A stretch of 64,000 bases of DNA. It comes from DAOTXS01 sp034433515. Its GTDB lineage: Bacteria; Chloroflexota; Anaerolineae; UBA4142. Below are positions 8,831 to 16,514 of this stretch, piece by piece. A program made the position numbers and the translations under genes. The DNA is taken from the NCBI GenBank assembly GCA_034433515.1, contig DAOUAL010000004.1, forward strand, positions 1 through 64,000, in the 5' to 3' direction. The number at the start of each line of letters is the position of its first letter. Within the stretch, counting starts at the first letter, position 1. A model generated the notes under the pieces. That model was not told the DNA's origin. It saw only the letters and a program-made list of their open reading frames with translations, and did no database searches.

Positions 8831-9464
8831 TTCCGTTGCCGTGATTTCCCAGGACATCGAATGCCGGCAAATCGAGCAGGTGATGCATCCGGCGCGCTTT
8901 GGTGTCCAAATAGTTTTTGTTGTGCGCGTGAACGGTGGGCAGCAGCGGCACGCGCTCGACGACCGGCACGTTCAGTTTGACCAGCGCTTCTAATTTGGTC
9001 GGATTGTTCGTCATCAAGCGAACGGAACGAATCCCCAGATCGCACAGGATCAAGCCGGCGGGGGTGTAATCACGTTCGTCCGCGCTATGCCCCAACGCAA
9101 GATTGGCATCTACCGTGTCGTATCCTTCGTCTTGCAAATTGTACGCCCGCAGTTTGTCGCGCAAGCCAATGCCGCGACCTTCCTGCCGCAAATAGAGGAT
9201 GACCCCCTTGCCTTCCTCCGCAACGCGTTGCAATGCCATGTCTAATTGCTCACCGCAATCGCAACGCAGTGACCCCAACACATCGCCGGTAAAACACTCG
9301 GAATGAATGCGCACCAAGATATTCGATTGATCGCGCACATCACCCATCACAATTGCCAGATGTTCTTTAGTGTCCCGATTATTGGCGTACAGGCACAACT
9401 GAAACTCGCCAAACCGGGTGGGAATGCGCGCGCATGCCATTCGATTGATTTGATAATCATTCAT
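8817..9464 (-). CDS. ribA: GTP cyclohydrolase II, single-domain
   Basis: A 215-residue enzyme that opens the imidazole ring of GTP and releases formate and pyrophosphate, giving a diamino-ribosylamino-pyrimidinone phosphate. The zinc site is seen in CFTGDVLGSLRCDCGEQL, and GTP-binding and catalytic regions in LRQEGRGIGL, DANLALGHSADERDY and RLMTNNPTK. No DHBP synthase domain is fused, and no ribB, ribE or ribH gene is present in the window. The operon neighbours are a RibD-type reductase, a PTPS homologue, a dehydrogenase, a glycosyltransferase and a methyltransferase. The gene may therefore feed a special pathway rather than riboflavin. The symbol names the enzyme family only. Confidence 0.93.
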   Translation of the reverse strand: MNDYQINRMACARIPTRFGEFQLCLYANNRDTKEHLAIVMGDVRDQSNILVRIHSECFTGDVLGSLRCDCGEQLDMALQRVAEEGKGVILYLRQEGRGIGLRDKLRAYNLQDEGYDTVDANLALGHSADERDYTPAGLILCDLGIRSVRLMTNNPTKLEALVKLNVPVVERVPLLPTVHAHNKNYLDTKARRMHHLLDLPAFDVLGNHGNGNGDH

Positions 9465-9477
9465 ACGAATCGTCGTG

Positions 9478-9846
9478 TCAATTCTGACGTGATTCGATCA
9501 CCAGCAACCCAATCAACACCACTTCGATGGCTTTGGTCGCGTAGCCCAACCAACCGCTCGGCAAGTTTTTATCACCGATGGCAAGCCAACCAAGAATCGT
9601 TACCGTGGCGAACGCCACCAGCGCCCAGCGGATCAGCGAACGATGCTGGGACAAGAATTGCATGGGCAAGCGCAGATACAATGCACCCAGCAAGCCAAGA
9701 TAACCCGCCGCGTTGGCGATGAACATTACGCCGCCCACCATCCCGATGGATATTTGAAACAGTCCTAGAATCAGATGAATGACCGCCGTGGCAAACGTCA
9801 GCAGAATCACGCCGATTTGCAGACCGCCGAGGCGAACCCTAGTCAT
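9478..9846 (-). CDS. Small four-helix membrane protein of unknown function
   Basis: A 122-residue integral membrane protein with about four hydrophobic segments (near residues 8-30, 38-58, 70-90 and 98-118). The start at 9846 is set by a strong GGAGG ribosome site 7 nt upstream; an upstream in-frame start lacks one. No catalytic motif was recognised. It lies between the acyltransferase and cyclohydrolase genes with gaps of 48 and 13 nt and so belongs to the same operon. A role in placing or exporting the operon's product is an inference only. Confidence 0.8.
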   Translation of the reverse strand: MTRVRLGGLQIGVILLTFATAVIHLILGLFQISIGMVGGVMFIANAAGYLGLLGALYLRLPMQFLSQHRSLIRWALVAFATVTILGWLAIGDKNLPSGWLGYATKAIEVVLIGLLVIESRQN

Positions 9847-9894
9847 AGCAACCTCCGTGAAAAAATCTCTGACGATGATACGCATCCGGCGCTG

Positions 9895-10803
9895 TCACAG
9901 ATTTGATGATGCTGGGCATTGATGGCGCGCGATGATGGGCTTGATGGCGTCGGTAACGGCACGGGTGATCATCGTTGCATCGCCCAGCGAAATCAAATCC
10001 GCCGCGGGCATTGGTGCGCCAAATTCGATCTTGACGCGCATTCGATTTTTGATCCAACCGCTACTTTGTAATGCGGCTTGAATCGTTGCCGCCACGCGCT
10101 CACGATCCTTTTTCTCACGACGCAACCGCGTGAGTGGATGGTGCAAGGAAGGTTCATAGATCACGCCACTCACCACCGTCGGCACGATGACGCTATGCGG
10201 CGCAAGGCGGACGAACAACCCTAAACTGTCCGACCAACTCGCCAACGATTCGAGTGCGCCGGACATCACCGCAGGATCAGGTTCGATCTGGCCCGCCGGG
10301 CAAATGAGCACTGCCCCGCCCTGTTGCAAAAAGCGCGCCACCTGTCGCACGACAATCAAACGTTCGTTAGGATTTTGCGAAACCCAAAAGGTACGTTCCG
10401 CGATATGTGGCAAGACCCGGACAAACGGACGATCCATCGAAACCGGGTGCACATCCTCGCGCGGCGTCGCGGTGAAGCACGCCAGCGTATCTACCATACC
10501 GGGATGATTCGCAGCGAGGATCACACCACCGTTTGTTGGCACATTTTCCGCGCCCATCACATCGAGATGAGCGATATATTGAAAGAGCAATTCGCGTGCG
10601 GCGTTCGCAAGCCCAACCTCGCCAATGCGCTGATCGAAACGAATCACTTGACGCGCCAGCAATTGCGCCGGCAACCAAAAAAGCCGTTCGATGACACCGC
10701 GTCCGCGTTGCAAGTGGCTCAATCCAAAATTATCGAGCATGTCTTGCAAGTTGATGCGCGTGAGGGTGTCCACCGGGTTAGAAATCCAAGCATCCGCAAC
10801 CAT
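9895..10803 (-). CDS. 1-acyl-glycerol-3-phosphate acyltransferase-like protein (PlsC superfamily)
   Basis: A 302-residue acyltransferase of the PlsC/LPLAT superfamily, which moves acyl groups to lysophospholipids or other lipid acceptors at the membrane. The catalytic motif NHxxxxD is seen as AANHPGMVD, and the glycerol-phosphate-binding region as PAGQIEPDP. The start at 10803 is chosen because a TTGAAA-17-TATAAT promoter lies just upstream (10817-10845), which leaves the longer frame starting at 10857 outside the transcript. It is the first gene of the leftward operon. The C-terminal half (LTRLRREKKDRERVAATIQ) is soluble. Confidence 0.87.
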   Translation of the reverse strand: MVADAWISNPVDTLTRINLQDMLDNFGLSHLQRGRGVIERLFWLPAQLLARQVIRFDQRIGEVGLANAARELLFQYIAHLDVMGAENVPTNGGVILAANHPGMVDTLACFTATPREDVHPVSMDRPFVRVLPHIAERTFWVSQNPNERLIVVRQVARFLQQGGAVLICPAGQIEPDPAVMSGALESLASWSDSLGLFVRLAPHSVIVPTVVSGVIYEPSLHHPLTRLRREKKDRERVAATIQAALQSSGWIKNRMRVKIEFGAPMPAADLISLGDATMITRAVTDAIKPIIARHQCPASSNL

Positions 10804-10816
10804 AAACGATGGCGGG

Positions 10817-10845
10817 ATTATAATCGAAACCGGGAGCAATTTCAA
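10817..10845 (-). promoter_or_regulatory. Promoter of the acyltransferase/GTP-cyclohydrolase operon
   Basis: On the minus strand TTGAAA (10845-10840) and TATAAT (10822-10817) are separated by 17 nt. Transcription would start near 10810, leaving a leader of about 7 nt before the ATG at 10803 and no room for a normal ribosome binding site. Confidence 0.75.
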
Positions 10846-10867
10846 TGCCCCACGCATAAAAAATTTG

Positions 10868-10876
10868 TGGTATGAT
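10868..10876 (+). promoter_or_regulatory. Extended -10 promoter of the MFS gene
   Basis: TGGTATGAT is an extended -10 element. Exactly 7 nt separate TATGAT (10871-10876) from the in-frame GTG at 10884, so the transcript would begin at or next to the start codon. Confidence 0.55.
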
Positions 10877-10883
10877 GTGCGCC

Positions 10884-12098
10884 GTGTCTAAGGTTTTGTC
10901 CCCTGCGCTGGCGCGCCGCTCGCCGCGGATGTTTATCTTCATCACCGTGTTCATTGATTTGATGGGCTATGGCATGGTCATCCCGCTCTTGCCGTTTTTC
11001 GTGCAACGCCAAGAGGCGGGCGCAACCGCCGCGGGTGCGCTCGGTTCGCTCTATGCCTTGATGCAACTCATCGCTGGACCGATTCTGGGTGTGTTGTCGG
11101 ATCGGTATGGACGACGCCCGGTGTTGCTCCTCTGTCTGCTCGGCACAGCGACCGGCTATCTCATCCTCGGCTTGGCTGATTCACTCCCGTTGATCTTTAT
11201 CGCGATTATGATTGACGGCATCACGGGAGGGAATCTCAGCACCGCGTACGCTTACATCGCTGATGTGACGACGAATGAGCAGCGTGCACGCGGGATGGGG
11301 TTGGTGGGCGCGGCATTTGGGTTGGGATTGATGATGGGACCCGCCATCGGCGGATTGTTGAGTGCGTACGGCTTGAGCACGCCAGCGTTCTTTGCCTGCG
11401 TGCTCACGCTATCGAATGTTGTGTTTGGATTCCTCGTTTTGCCGGAATCGTTGCCACCAGAAAAACGAATGCCGCTGGATACGTGGCGCGCCTTGAACTG
11501 GCTCACGCAACTCATCGGCGTGTTTCGCATTTCGGCGATTCGATTCTTACTGTTCGCGACATTCACGCTCAACCTTGCTTTCGCCGGCTTGCAAACGAAT
11601 TTTCCGCTGTTCAGTCAAGCGCGCTTTGGCTGGAACGCAACCCAGAATGGAATCTTTTTTGCGTTTGTCGGTGTGTGTGCAGTAGTGGTGCAAGGAATTT
11701 TGTACGGGCAGATTCAGCCGCGCGCCGGCGAAAAACGTTTAGCGATCATTGGTTTGAGCTTGATGGCGATTAGTCTGGCAGCGGTGGCACTCGCCCCAAC
11801 CGATTGGCTGATGTATCCGATTGTCGCGCTGGGCGCGTTGGGGAGCGGCACCAGTATTCCTTCGATCACCGGGTTGATCTCGCAGCGGGTGTCTGCCGGC
11901 GAACAAGGACGCTTGATGGGCGGGACCCAAGTCGTGTTGAATCTCGCCTTGATTTTCGGTCCCATCATTGCCGGGCTATCCTTCGAGCGCATTGACGTTG
12001 CCATGCCGTACTGGCTGGGAAGTTTATTCGCGTTGATCGCGCTGATGTTCGCGTGGGTTGGATTGAACAATACTCACCCAGACACCAAGAAACCATAG
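10884..12098 (+). CDS. Major facilitator superfamily drug-efflux-type transporter (TetA-like)
   Basis: A 404-residue, 12-helix MFS carrier, probably a proton-coupled exporter. Motif A is visible as GVLSDRYGRRPV between helices 2 and 3, and the start FIFITVFIDLMGYGMVIPLLPFF is typical of the TetA/multidrug DHA1 group. A motif-C-like stretch GAAFGLGLMMGPAIGGLL lies in helix 5. The GTG start at 10884 is inferred from the -10 box 7 nt upstream; ATG codons at 10872 and 10875 overlap that box, and an internal ATG at 10929 is also possible. The substrate is unknown. It is divergent from the GTP-cyclohydrolase operon, whose product it could export, but no sequence feature proves this. Confidence 0.88.
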   Translation: MSKVLSPALARRSPRMFIFITVFIDLMGYGMVIPLLPFFVQRQEAGATAAGALGSLYALMQLIAGPILGVLSDRYGRRPVLLLCLLGTATGYLILGLADSLPLIFIAIMIDGITGGNLSTAYAYIADVTTNEQRARGMGLVGAAFGLGLMMGPAIGGLLSAYGLSTPAFFACVLTLSNVVFGFLVLPESLPPEKRMPLDTWRALNWLTQLIGVFRISAIRFLLFATFTLNLAFAGLQTNFPLFSQARFGWNATQNGIFFAFVGVCAVVVQGILYGQIQPRAGEKRLAIIGLSLMAISLAAVALAPTDWLMYPIVALGALGSGTSIPSITGLISQRVSAGEQGRLMGGTQVVLNLALIFGPIIAGLSFERIDVAMPYWLGSLFALIALMFAWVGLNNTHPDTKKP

Positions 12099-12131
12099 TC
12101 GCATTCGCGTGAATTGACCGATGGCACAACA

Positions 12132-13385
12132 TCATATTCGCGCACTAATCAATTCCACCGCACGCGCGAGGCCATCCTCGCTCGCTATTTTCTCCGCAAG
12201 CATCCTTGCGCGAGTTTGCATCTCCGGATCGCTTGTCGCTTGCACGAGCGCGCGGCTCAACGTGTCACTCGTCAACGCCGATTGCGGAATCGGGCGCGTG
12301 CCAACGCCCAGTTCGGCAATCCGCTTACCCCAGAAAAATTGATCCACCGCGAGCGGCACGATAATCGTTGGCACGCCGGCGCGCAAGCCAGCGGCTGTGG
12401 TGCCCGCGCCGCCGTGATGGACAACGGCGGACACACGCGGAAAGAGCCACGCGTGTGGCACATCGGTGACCGGGAAAATGTTTTCCGGCAAACGCACATT
12501 TGCAAAATTATGCGCGACTGAAATCACGGCACGCATCCCGGCTTGCGTGAGCGCGCGAAGAATAATTTCAAGCGTGCTGTTGGGGTTCCGTACACCGAGA
12601 CTGCCAAAACCGATGTACACCGGCGGCACGTGCTCGCTCAAAAATTTTTCCAACTCCGCGCTCGGTTTCCAATTGGATATCGCCGGCAAGAACCAATAGC
12701 CGGTGATTTGTTCGGCTGACCAATCCGCGGGGCGTGGCACGACATACGAACTGAAACCATACAAGGTGAGTGCGTCGTCACGATGATCGAACAGCGGCGC
12801 TGGACCCAGGCGCAAGGTTTCGCGCCGCCATTGATTGAGCGCACCGCGCCACGCCAACCACAGCGTTTGCGTCACGAGGTGATGAGTCAATCGGTTGTAC
12901 GTGGCACCAAGCGAACAGGTGAATGGCACCAGTGGACTGGGAAACTCGCGCGTGGGTGTAATTGGCTGAAGCAAGCAACGCACATAAGGAATGCGCAACA
13001 CCTGGGCAAGGTGTGCGCCCCACAGCGTGGGTAAACCAATAATGAGCGCGTCCGAACCTTGCACGGCACGCCACGCGCTCAGGAGCAACCGGGCAAACAT
13101 CGGACGCGCCGCGCGCCAGTATGCCCACGTTGCGCGCAGATGTCGAAGCGGATGACGCCCATCGAACCGGAGCGCGTACTCGCCGCCGGGGCGCGCGAAC
13201 AAATCGCTGGGATTGTCATCGAGTTGCGCAAACGTCAAGCCGGTCGGCGCGACCAGTGCGGCAAAATTGGCGTGCGTCGCAATGCGCACATCGAACCCGG
13301 CAGCGCGCAAACCGATACCCAGCGCGAGGTACGGTTGCACATCGCCGCGCGTGCCACTGGTGAGCAGCGTGATCGTCCGCGTCAT
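12132..13385 (-). CDS. MGT-type glycosyltransferase family 1 (UDP-sugar:lipid or natural product)
   Basis: A 417-residue GT-B enzyme of family 1. The N-terminal LTSGTRGDVQPYLALGIGL matches sterol/macrolide glucosyltransferases, and the donor-binding motif HHGGAGTTAAGLRAGVPTIIVP with the downstream DQFFWGKRI is complete. The start ATG overlaps the stop of the upstream methyltransferase gene by 4 nt (ATGA at 13382-13385), so both are translated together. The acceptor is unknown; family members glucosylate sterols, hopanoid-like lipids or polyketides. It converges with the MFS gene across a 33-nt gap. Confidence 0.9.
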   Translation of the reverse strand: MTRTITLLTSGTRGDVQPYLALGIGLRAAGFDVRIATHANFAALVAPTGLTFAQLDDNPSDLFARPGGEYALRFDGRHPLRHLRATWAYWRAARPMFARLLLSAWRAVQGSDALIIGLPTLWGAHLAQVLRIPYVRCLLQPITPTREFPSPLVPFTCSLGATYNRLTHHLVTQTLWLAWRGALNQWRRETLRLGPAPLFDHRDDALTLYGFSSYVVPRPADWSAEQITGYWFLPAISNWKPSAELEKFLSEHVPPVYIGFGSLGVRNPNSTLEIILRALTQAGMRAVISVAHNFANVRLPENIFPVTDVPHAWLFPRVSAVVHHGGAGTTAAGLRAGVPTIIVPLAVDQFFWGKRIAELGVGTRPIPQSALTSDTLSRALVQATSDPEMQTRARMLAEKIASEDGLARAVELISARI

Positions 13386-14209
13386 TTTTCAAACACCAAC
13401 AGATGGTACTCGACGATGCCGTTTTTCAAACATTGTTGCAATGCCAGACTGCCGAGCATACTGGGGATGATAGGATGACGTGCAGGAATTTTTTCGCCGA
13501 TGGCGCGAAGCAAACGCGCGGGCAAATCTGGCAACGCGCGTAACTTGAGGTACGGCGTGAGATGAATTTGACGAATCAGCCGCAAGCCCTTTTCGTGGGC
13601 GAGTGTTTCGATCGTTGCGACGGAGCGTATGTTCGGCACGTGCCAGCCATTTTGATACGTTGCAAGCCAGCGTTGTTCATTCGCGTCCAACGATTGTGCG
13701 GCACGCGCGCTCAGAAAATCGTCCACCAGGATGAGGCGTCCGCTTGGCGTGAGCAATCGTGCCACTTCTGCCAAATAAGGCGTGGGGTTGACGGCGTGGC
13801 AAAATGCTTCGATCGAGTACGCCACATCGAATTTGCCGGCGAGCGGGACGGTTTGGAAATCGGCTTGAATGAAATGGCTGGACGCAATCGCATAACGGCG
13901 TGCAAAGTTGGCTTGGGTTTGGCTAATCGTCAAGCCGACGCCCATGGCAGGCAAGCGCGCTAACAGATAGATCAAACTGGCGCCCACGCCACAGCCGAGA
14001 TCGAGCAATCGAACGTGCGCCAACCCAAGTGATTCGATTTCAGCGCGAATCAATTCGTTGGCATAGTTCAGGGCTTGAACCAGTGTGGTCACTCCATCTG
14101 CCCACACGGCGCGATGAATCGTGGGTGCTGGACGGGGTGCAAAACGCAAAAAGAGTCGCGTGTTTTGTTCGTAATAATTTTGGATGGCGCGCGTGTCGAG
14201 ATTAGGCAT
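13382..14209 (-). CDS. Class I SAM-dependent methyltransferase paired with the family 1 glycosyltransferase
   Basis: A 275-residue methyltransferase. The SAM motif I is LLDLGCGVGASLIYLLA, motif IV region YSIEAFCHAV, and RLILVDDFLS follows. The layout (N-terminal NYYEQNTRLFLRF helix and the two-part cap) resembles small-molecule C- or O-methyltransferases of the UbiE/tocopherol type. The start at 14209 is set by a TTGCCG-17-TAGAAT promoter whose -10 lies 7 nt upstream; other in-frame starts (14218, 14245) fall within or before that promoter. Together with the glycosyltransferase it probably modifies one lipid or natural product. Confidence 0.87.
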   Translation of the reverse strand: MPNLDTRAIQNYYEQNTRLFLRFAPRPAPTIHRAVWADGVTTLVQALNYANELIRAEIESLGLAHVRLLDLGCGVGASLIYLLARLPAMGVGLTISQTQANFARRYAIASSHFIQADFQTVPLAGKFDVAYSIEAFCHAVNPTPYLAEVARLLTPSGRLILVDDFLSARAAQSLDANEQRWLATYQNGWHVPNIRSVATIETLAHEKGLRLIRQIHLTPYLKLRALPDLPARLLRAIGEKIPARHPIIPSMLGSLALQQCLKNGIVEYHLLVFEK

Positions 14210-14216
14210 TGCGAGC

Positions 14217-14245
14217 ATTCTAGCATTGAACGGCAATGCCGGCAA
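14217..14245 (-). promoter_or_regulatory. Promoter of the methyltransferase/glycosyltransferase pair
   Basis: On the minus strand TTGCCG (14245-14240) and TAGAAT (14222-14217) are spaced by 17 nt; 7 nt further lies ATG 14209. This predicts a leaderless mRNA. Confidence 0.6.
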
Positions 14246-14253
14246 CGCTGCGA

Positions 14254-14281
14254 TTCACAAAGCCGCGCGATGGAGTATAAT
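14254..14281 (+). promoter_or_regulatory. Promoter of the beta-hydroxyacid dehydrogenase gene
   Basis: TTCACA (14254-14259) and TATAAT (14276-14281) are spaced by 16 nt. The transcript would start near 14288, very close to the AGGAGG ribosome site at 14288-14293. Confidence 0.65.
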
Positions 14282-14299
14282 GAACACAGGAGGCATCGT

Positions 14300-15211
14300 A
14301 TGAAACAAGTTGGTTTTATTGGGCTCGGCGCAATGGGCAAGCCGATGGCACGCAATTTGATGCAAGCCGGTTATGCGTTGAACGTACTCACGCGCACCCG
14401 CTCAAAGAGCGAAGACTTGGTTGCTGCTGGGGCGGTGTGGTGCAACACGCCGAAAGAAATTGCGCAAAAAAGCGAAGCGGTGATCACGATGTTGCCGGAC
14501 ACCCCGGATGTTGAACAAGTGATCGCCGGCAAGGAGGGGGTGTTTGAGGGGGCGCGCCCCGGGATGCTCATCATTGATATGAGCACCATCTCGCCCATCG
14601 CGGCGCGCCAACTGGCACAGCAAGCCAAAACCTTGGGGTGCGACTTTTTGGATGCACCGGTCAGCGGCGGAGACATTGGCGCGCAGAACGCCACCCTTTC
14701 GATTATGGTCGGCGGCGATGAGTCCGCGTTCCAACGAGCATTGCCCATTTTCCAAGCGATGGGGAAAACGATTTTGCACATGGGAGAGTCGGGTGCTGGG
14801 CAAGTGACCAAAGCCGCCAATCAAATTCTCGCGGCGATCAACATGGCAGGGACGTGCGAAGCCTTGGTTTTTGCCGCCAAAGCCGGGGTGGACCCGGTCA
14901 AGGTGCGGCAAGTCTTGATGGGAGGCGCAGCGTACAGCCGCAGTTTGGAATTTCACGGACAACGCATTTTGGAGCGCAATTTCAAACCTGGCTTTCGCTT
15001 GCGGTTGCATCGCAAAGATTTGGATATTGCGATGGCAGTGGGCAAAGAGTTTGGCATTGTGTTGCCCGTAACCGCCCAAGTTCGTGAGATGATGACGGCC
15101 GCGCTCAATGCGGGCCAAGGCGATTGGGATAATTCCAGTTTGGTCACCTTACTCGAACGATTGACCAACCAAGCGGTTGCTCAAACCAATGCGCTCGACG
15201 AACAAGTATAA
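14300..15211 (+). CDS. NAD(P)-dependent beta-hydroxyacid dehydrogenase (3-hydroxyisobutyrate dehydrogenase family)
   Basis: A 303-residue enzyme that oxidises a beta-hydroxyacid such as 3-hydroxyisobutyrate, or reduces tartronate semialdehyde or succinic semialdehyde. The Rossmann motif is GFIGLGAMGKPMARNL at the very start. The substrate motif DAPVSGGDIGAQNATLSIMVGG and the catalytic-Lys motif GAGQVTKAANQ are intact. The start is fixed by AGGAGG 6 nt upstream; the frame stays open for 75 codons further up but without such a site. Substrate choice cannot be read from the sequence. It stands alone, with its own promoter and a hairpin downstream. Confidence 0.92.
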   Translation: MKQVGFIGLGAMGKPMARNLMQAGYALNVLTRTRSKSEDLVAAGAVWCNTPKEIAQKSEAVITMLPDTPDVEQVIAGKEGVFEGARPGMLIIDMSTISPIAARQLAQQAKTLGCDFLDAPVSGGDIGAQNATLSIMVGGDESAFQRALPIFQAMGKTILHMGESGAGQVTKAANQILAAINMAGTCEALVFAAKAGVDPVKVRQVLMGGAAYSRSLEFHGQRILERNFKPGFRLRLHRKDLDIAMAVGKEFGIVLPVTAQVREMMTAALNAGQGDWDNSSLVTLLERLTNQAVAQTNALDEQV

Positions 15212-15282
15212 TGAGACCGGCAAACCGTGGTTGGCATCGTTGCTAGTCTCCGTCAGATTATAACGCGCGATGGATGAGAGAA

Positions 15283-15328
15283 AGACCCGAAGAGTCCGCC
15301 GCTTCGCGATGGAAAACTCTTCGGGTCT
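15283..15328. terminator. Bidirectional terminator-like hairpin
   Basis: A perfect 13-bp inverted repeat (AGACCCGAAGAGT, 15283-15295, with its complement at 15316-15328) and a 20-nt loop lie between two converging genes. Confidence 0.7.
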
Positions 15329-15351
15329 GGCTCTAAGATTTGCTCACGGTG

Positions 15352-16317
15352 CTAGCGTGTTGGCGCAGGTTGCGCTTGTTGCGCCGCTTGAACTTTTGCC
15401 GCTTGCTCGGGTGTGAATTGCAAGGTCGGGTAAAAGAAGCGCAGTTTGCCATTCTCGACAACGTACTGCGCGCGATATTCGATCGGATCCACGCCCATCT
15501 TCTTGAAACGATCGAGCGACACCATTCCCGTCGCAATCACGAGATTACCGTTCGCTTGATAATCCTTCGGGGTCGCGCGTGTCGTTTTGACATCCTCGCG
15601 CAGCCAGAGATCGGCAATCTGCTGCTTGTTCGTCAACAACAGCGTCCCATTCATCACGAACGCTCCGCTATCGTCGGCAAAGAACGCGTACGCCTTTTCA
15701 AAATCACCGCTGTTCGCTGCTGCGACGTACGCTTTCACCACGTCAATCGGATTCACGGCTGGGGTAGGGACGGGCGGCGCGCCGGCTTGCGCCTCACGCA
15801 TTTTTTGTTGTTGCTCCGGTGTCAACGTAACGACCGGGCCGAAGAAACGAATCTTGCCGTTCTTGTCAATCAAGTACTCGGTACGATATTCGACCGACGC
15901 GATGCCAACTTTGGTGAAGCGTTCGAGCGACACAGTACCGGTATTGACGACGAGCGCACCCTGCATCTTCCACTCGCGTGGATTGGGGCGCGTGGTTTTG
16001 ACATCGTTCTCCAGCCATTTCGCAATTTGCGCTTTGCCGATAAATAGTCCGATCGGCGTATGCGCGATCGCATCCTCCGCGTAAAACGCGAGCGCTTTGT
16101 CGAAATCGCCGGTGTTTAGCGTTTCGACGTACGCTTTGGCGATGGCAATCGGATCACCCGTGGCTTGGGGTTGCGCGGTCGGTGGCGACGTTGGTTTCGC
16201 GGTTGGCGCGGGCAAAGCGGTAGGTGGAACCGGCGTTGGCGTCGGTGCAGACGCACACCCGGTCATCACTGCGATCATTAAAACGAACAGACTCATCAGA
16301 AATGTTTGGGTGGTCAT
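15352..16317 (-). CDS. Secreted lipoprotein with two tandem SnoaL/NTF2-like domains
   Basis: A 321-residue protein. A hydrophobic signal segment ends in a lipobox VMTGC with the lipid-bearing Cys at about residue 21, so it should sit on the outer face of the membrane. A Pro/Thr-rich linker (about 25-55) is followed by two homologous domains of about 120 residues, starting AIAKAYVETLNTGDFDKALAF and VVKAYVAAANSGDFEKAYAF. These match the SnoaL/NTF2 cone fold used for ligand binding. The two copies also share KTTR..P..., VSLDRF/VSLERF and YRxxY motifs, so they come from an internal duplication. The start is fixed by GGAGGA upstream. Function unknown. Confidence 0.85.
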   Translation of the reverse strand: MTTQTFLMSLFVLMIAVMTGCASAPTPTPVPPTALPAPTAKPTSPPTAQPQATGDPIAIAKAYVETLNTGDFDKALAFYAEDAIAHTPIGLFIGKAQIAKWLENDVKTTRPNPREWKMQGALVVNTGTVSLERFTKVGIASVEYRTEYLIDKNGKIRFFGPVVTLTPEQQQKMREAQAGAPPVPTPAVNPIDVVKAYVAAANSGDFEKAYAFFADDSGAFVMNGTLLLTNKQQIADLWLREDVKTTRATPKDYQANGNLVIATGMVSLDRFKKMGVDPIEYRAQYVVENGKLRFFYPTLQFTPEQAAKVQAAQQAQPAPTR

Positions 16318-16322
16318 TTCTT

Positions 16323-16443
16323 CCTCCTCTGAAAATAGGTTTGTAGTTGCGCGATTTATCGCGCTGGCGATAAATCGCCGTACTAAGCTCACTCGCTTAT
16401 TTTTATCTCTCTACTGGTGCGCCGAAGGCGAATGAGCAACTCC
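16323..16443 (-). repeat. Dispersed intergenic repeat, copy upstream of the lipoprotein gene
   Basis: Read on the minus strand, this 120-bp stretch matches the DNA at 43029-43147 over nearly its whole length: GAGTTGCTCATTCGCC, GGCGCACCAGTAGAGAGAT, AAAATAAGCGAGTGAGC and CTACAAACCTATTTTCA recur in the same order. The centre differs and holds short palindromes (GGCGATTTATCGCC). Its 3' end supplies the GAGGAGG ribosome site of the lipoprotein gene. Confidence 0.75.
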
Positions 16444-16471
16444 TTTGGTCATCATCTTAACAGAATCCCCC

Positions 16472-16500
16472 TTGCAATTGGTAACGCTAAGCGTTACAAT
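16472..16500 (+). promoter_or_regulatory. Promoter with a palindromic operator, upstream of the NB-ARC regulator gene
   Basis: TTGCAA (16472-16477) and TACAAT (16495-16500) are spaced by 17 nt. The perfect palindrome GTAACGCTAAGCGTTAC (16481-16497) fills the spacer and enters the -10 box, a layout typical of a repressor site and fitting autoregulation by the HTH protein encoded downstream. Confidence 0.7.
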
Positions 16501-16514
16501 AAGAGCGACAAAAA

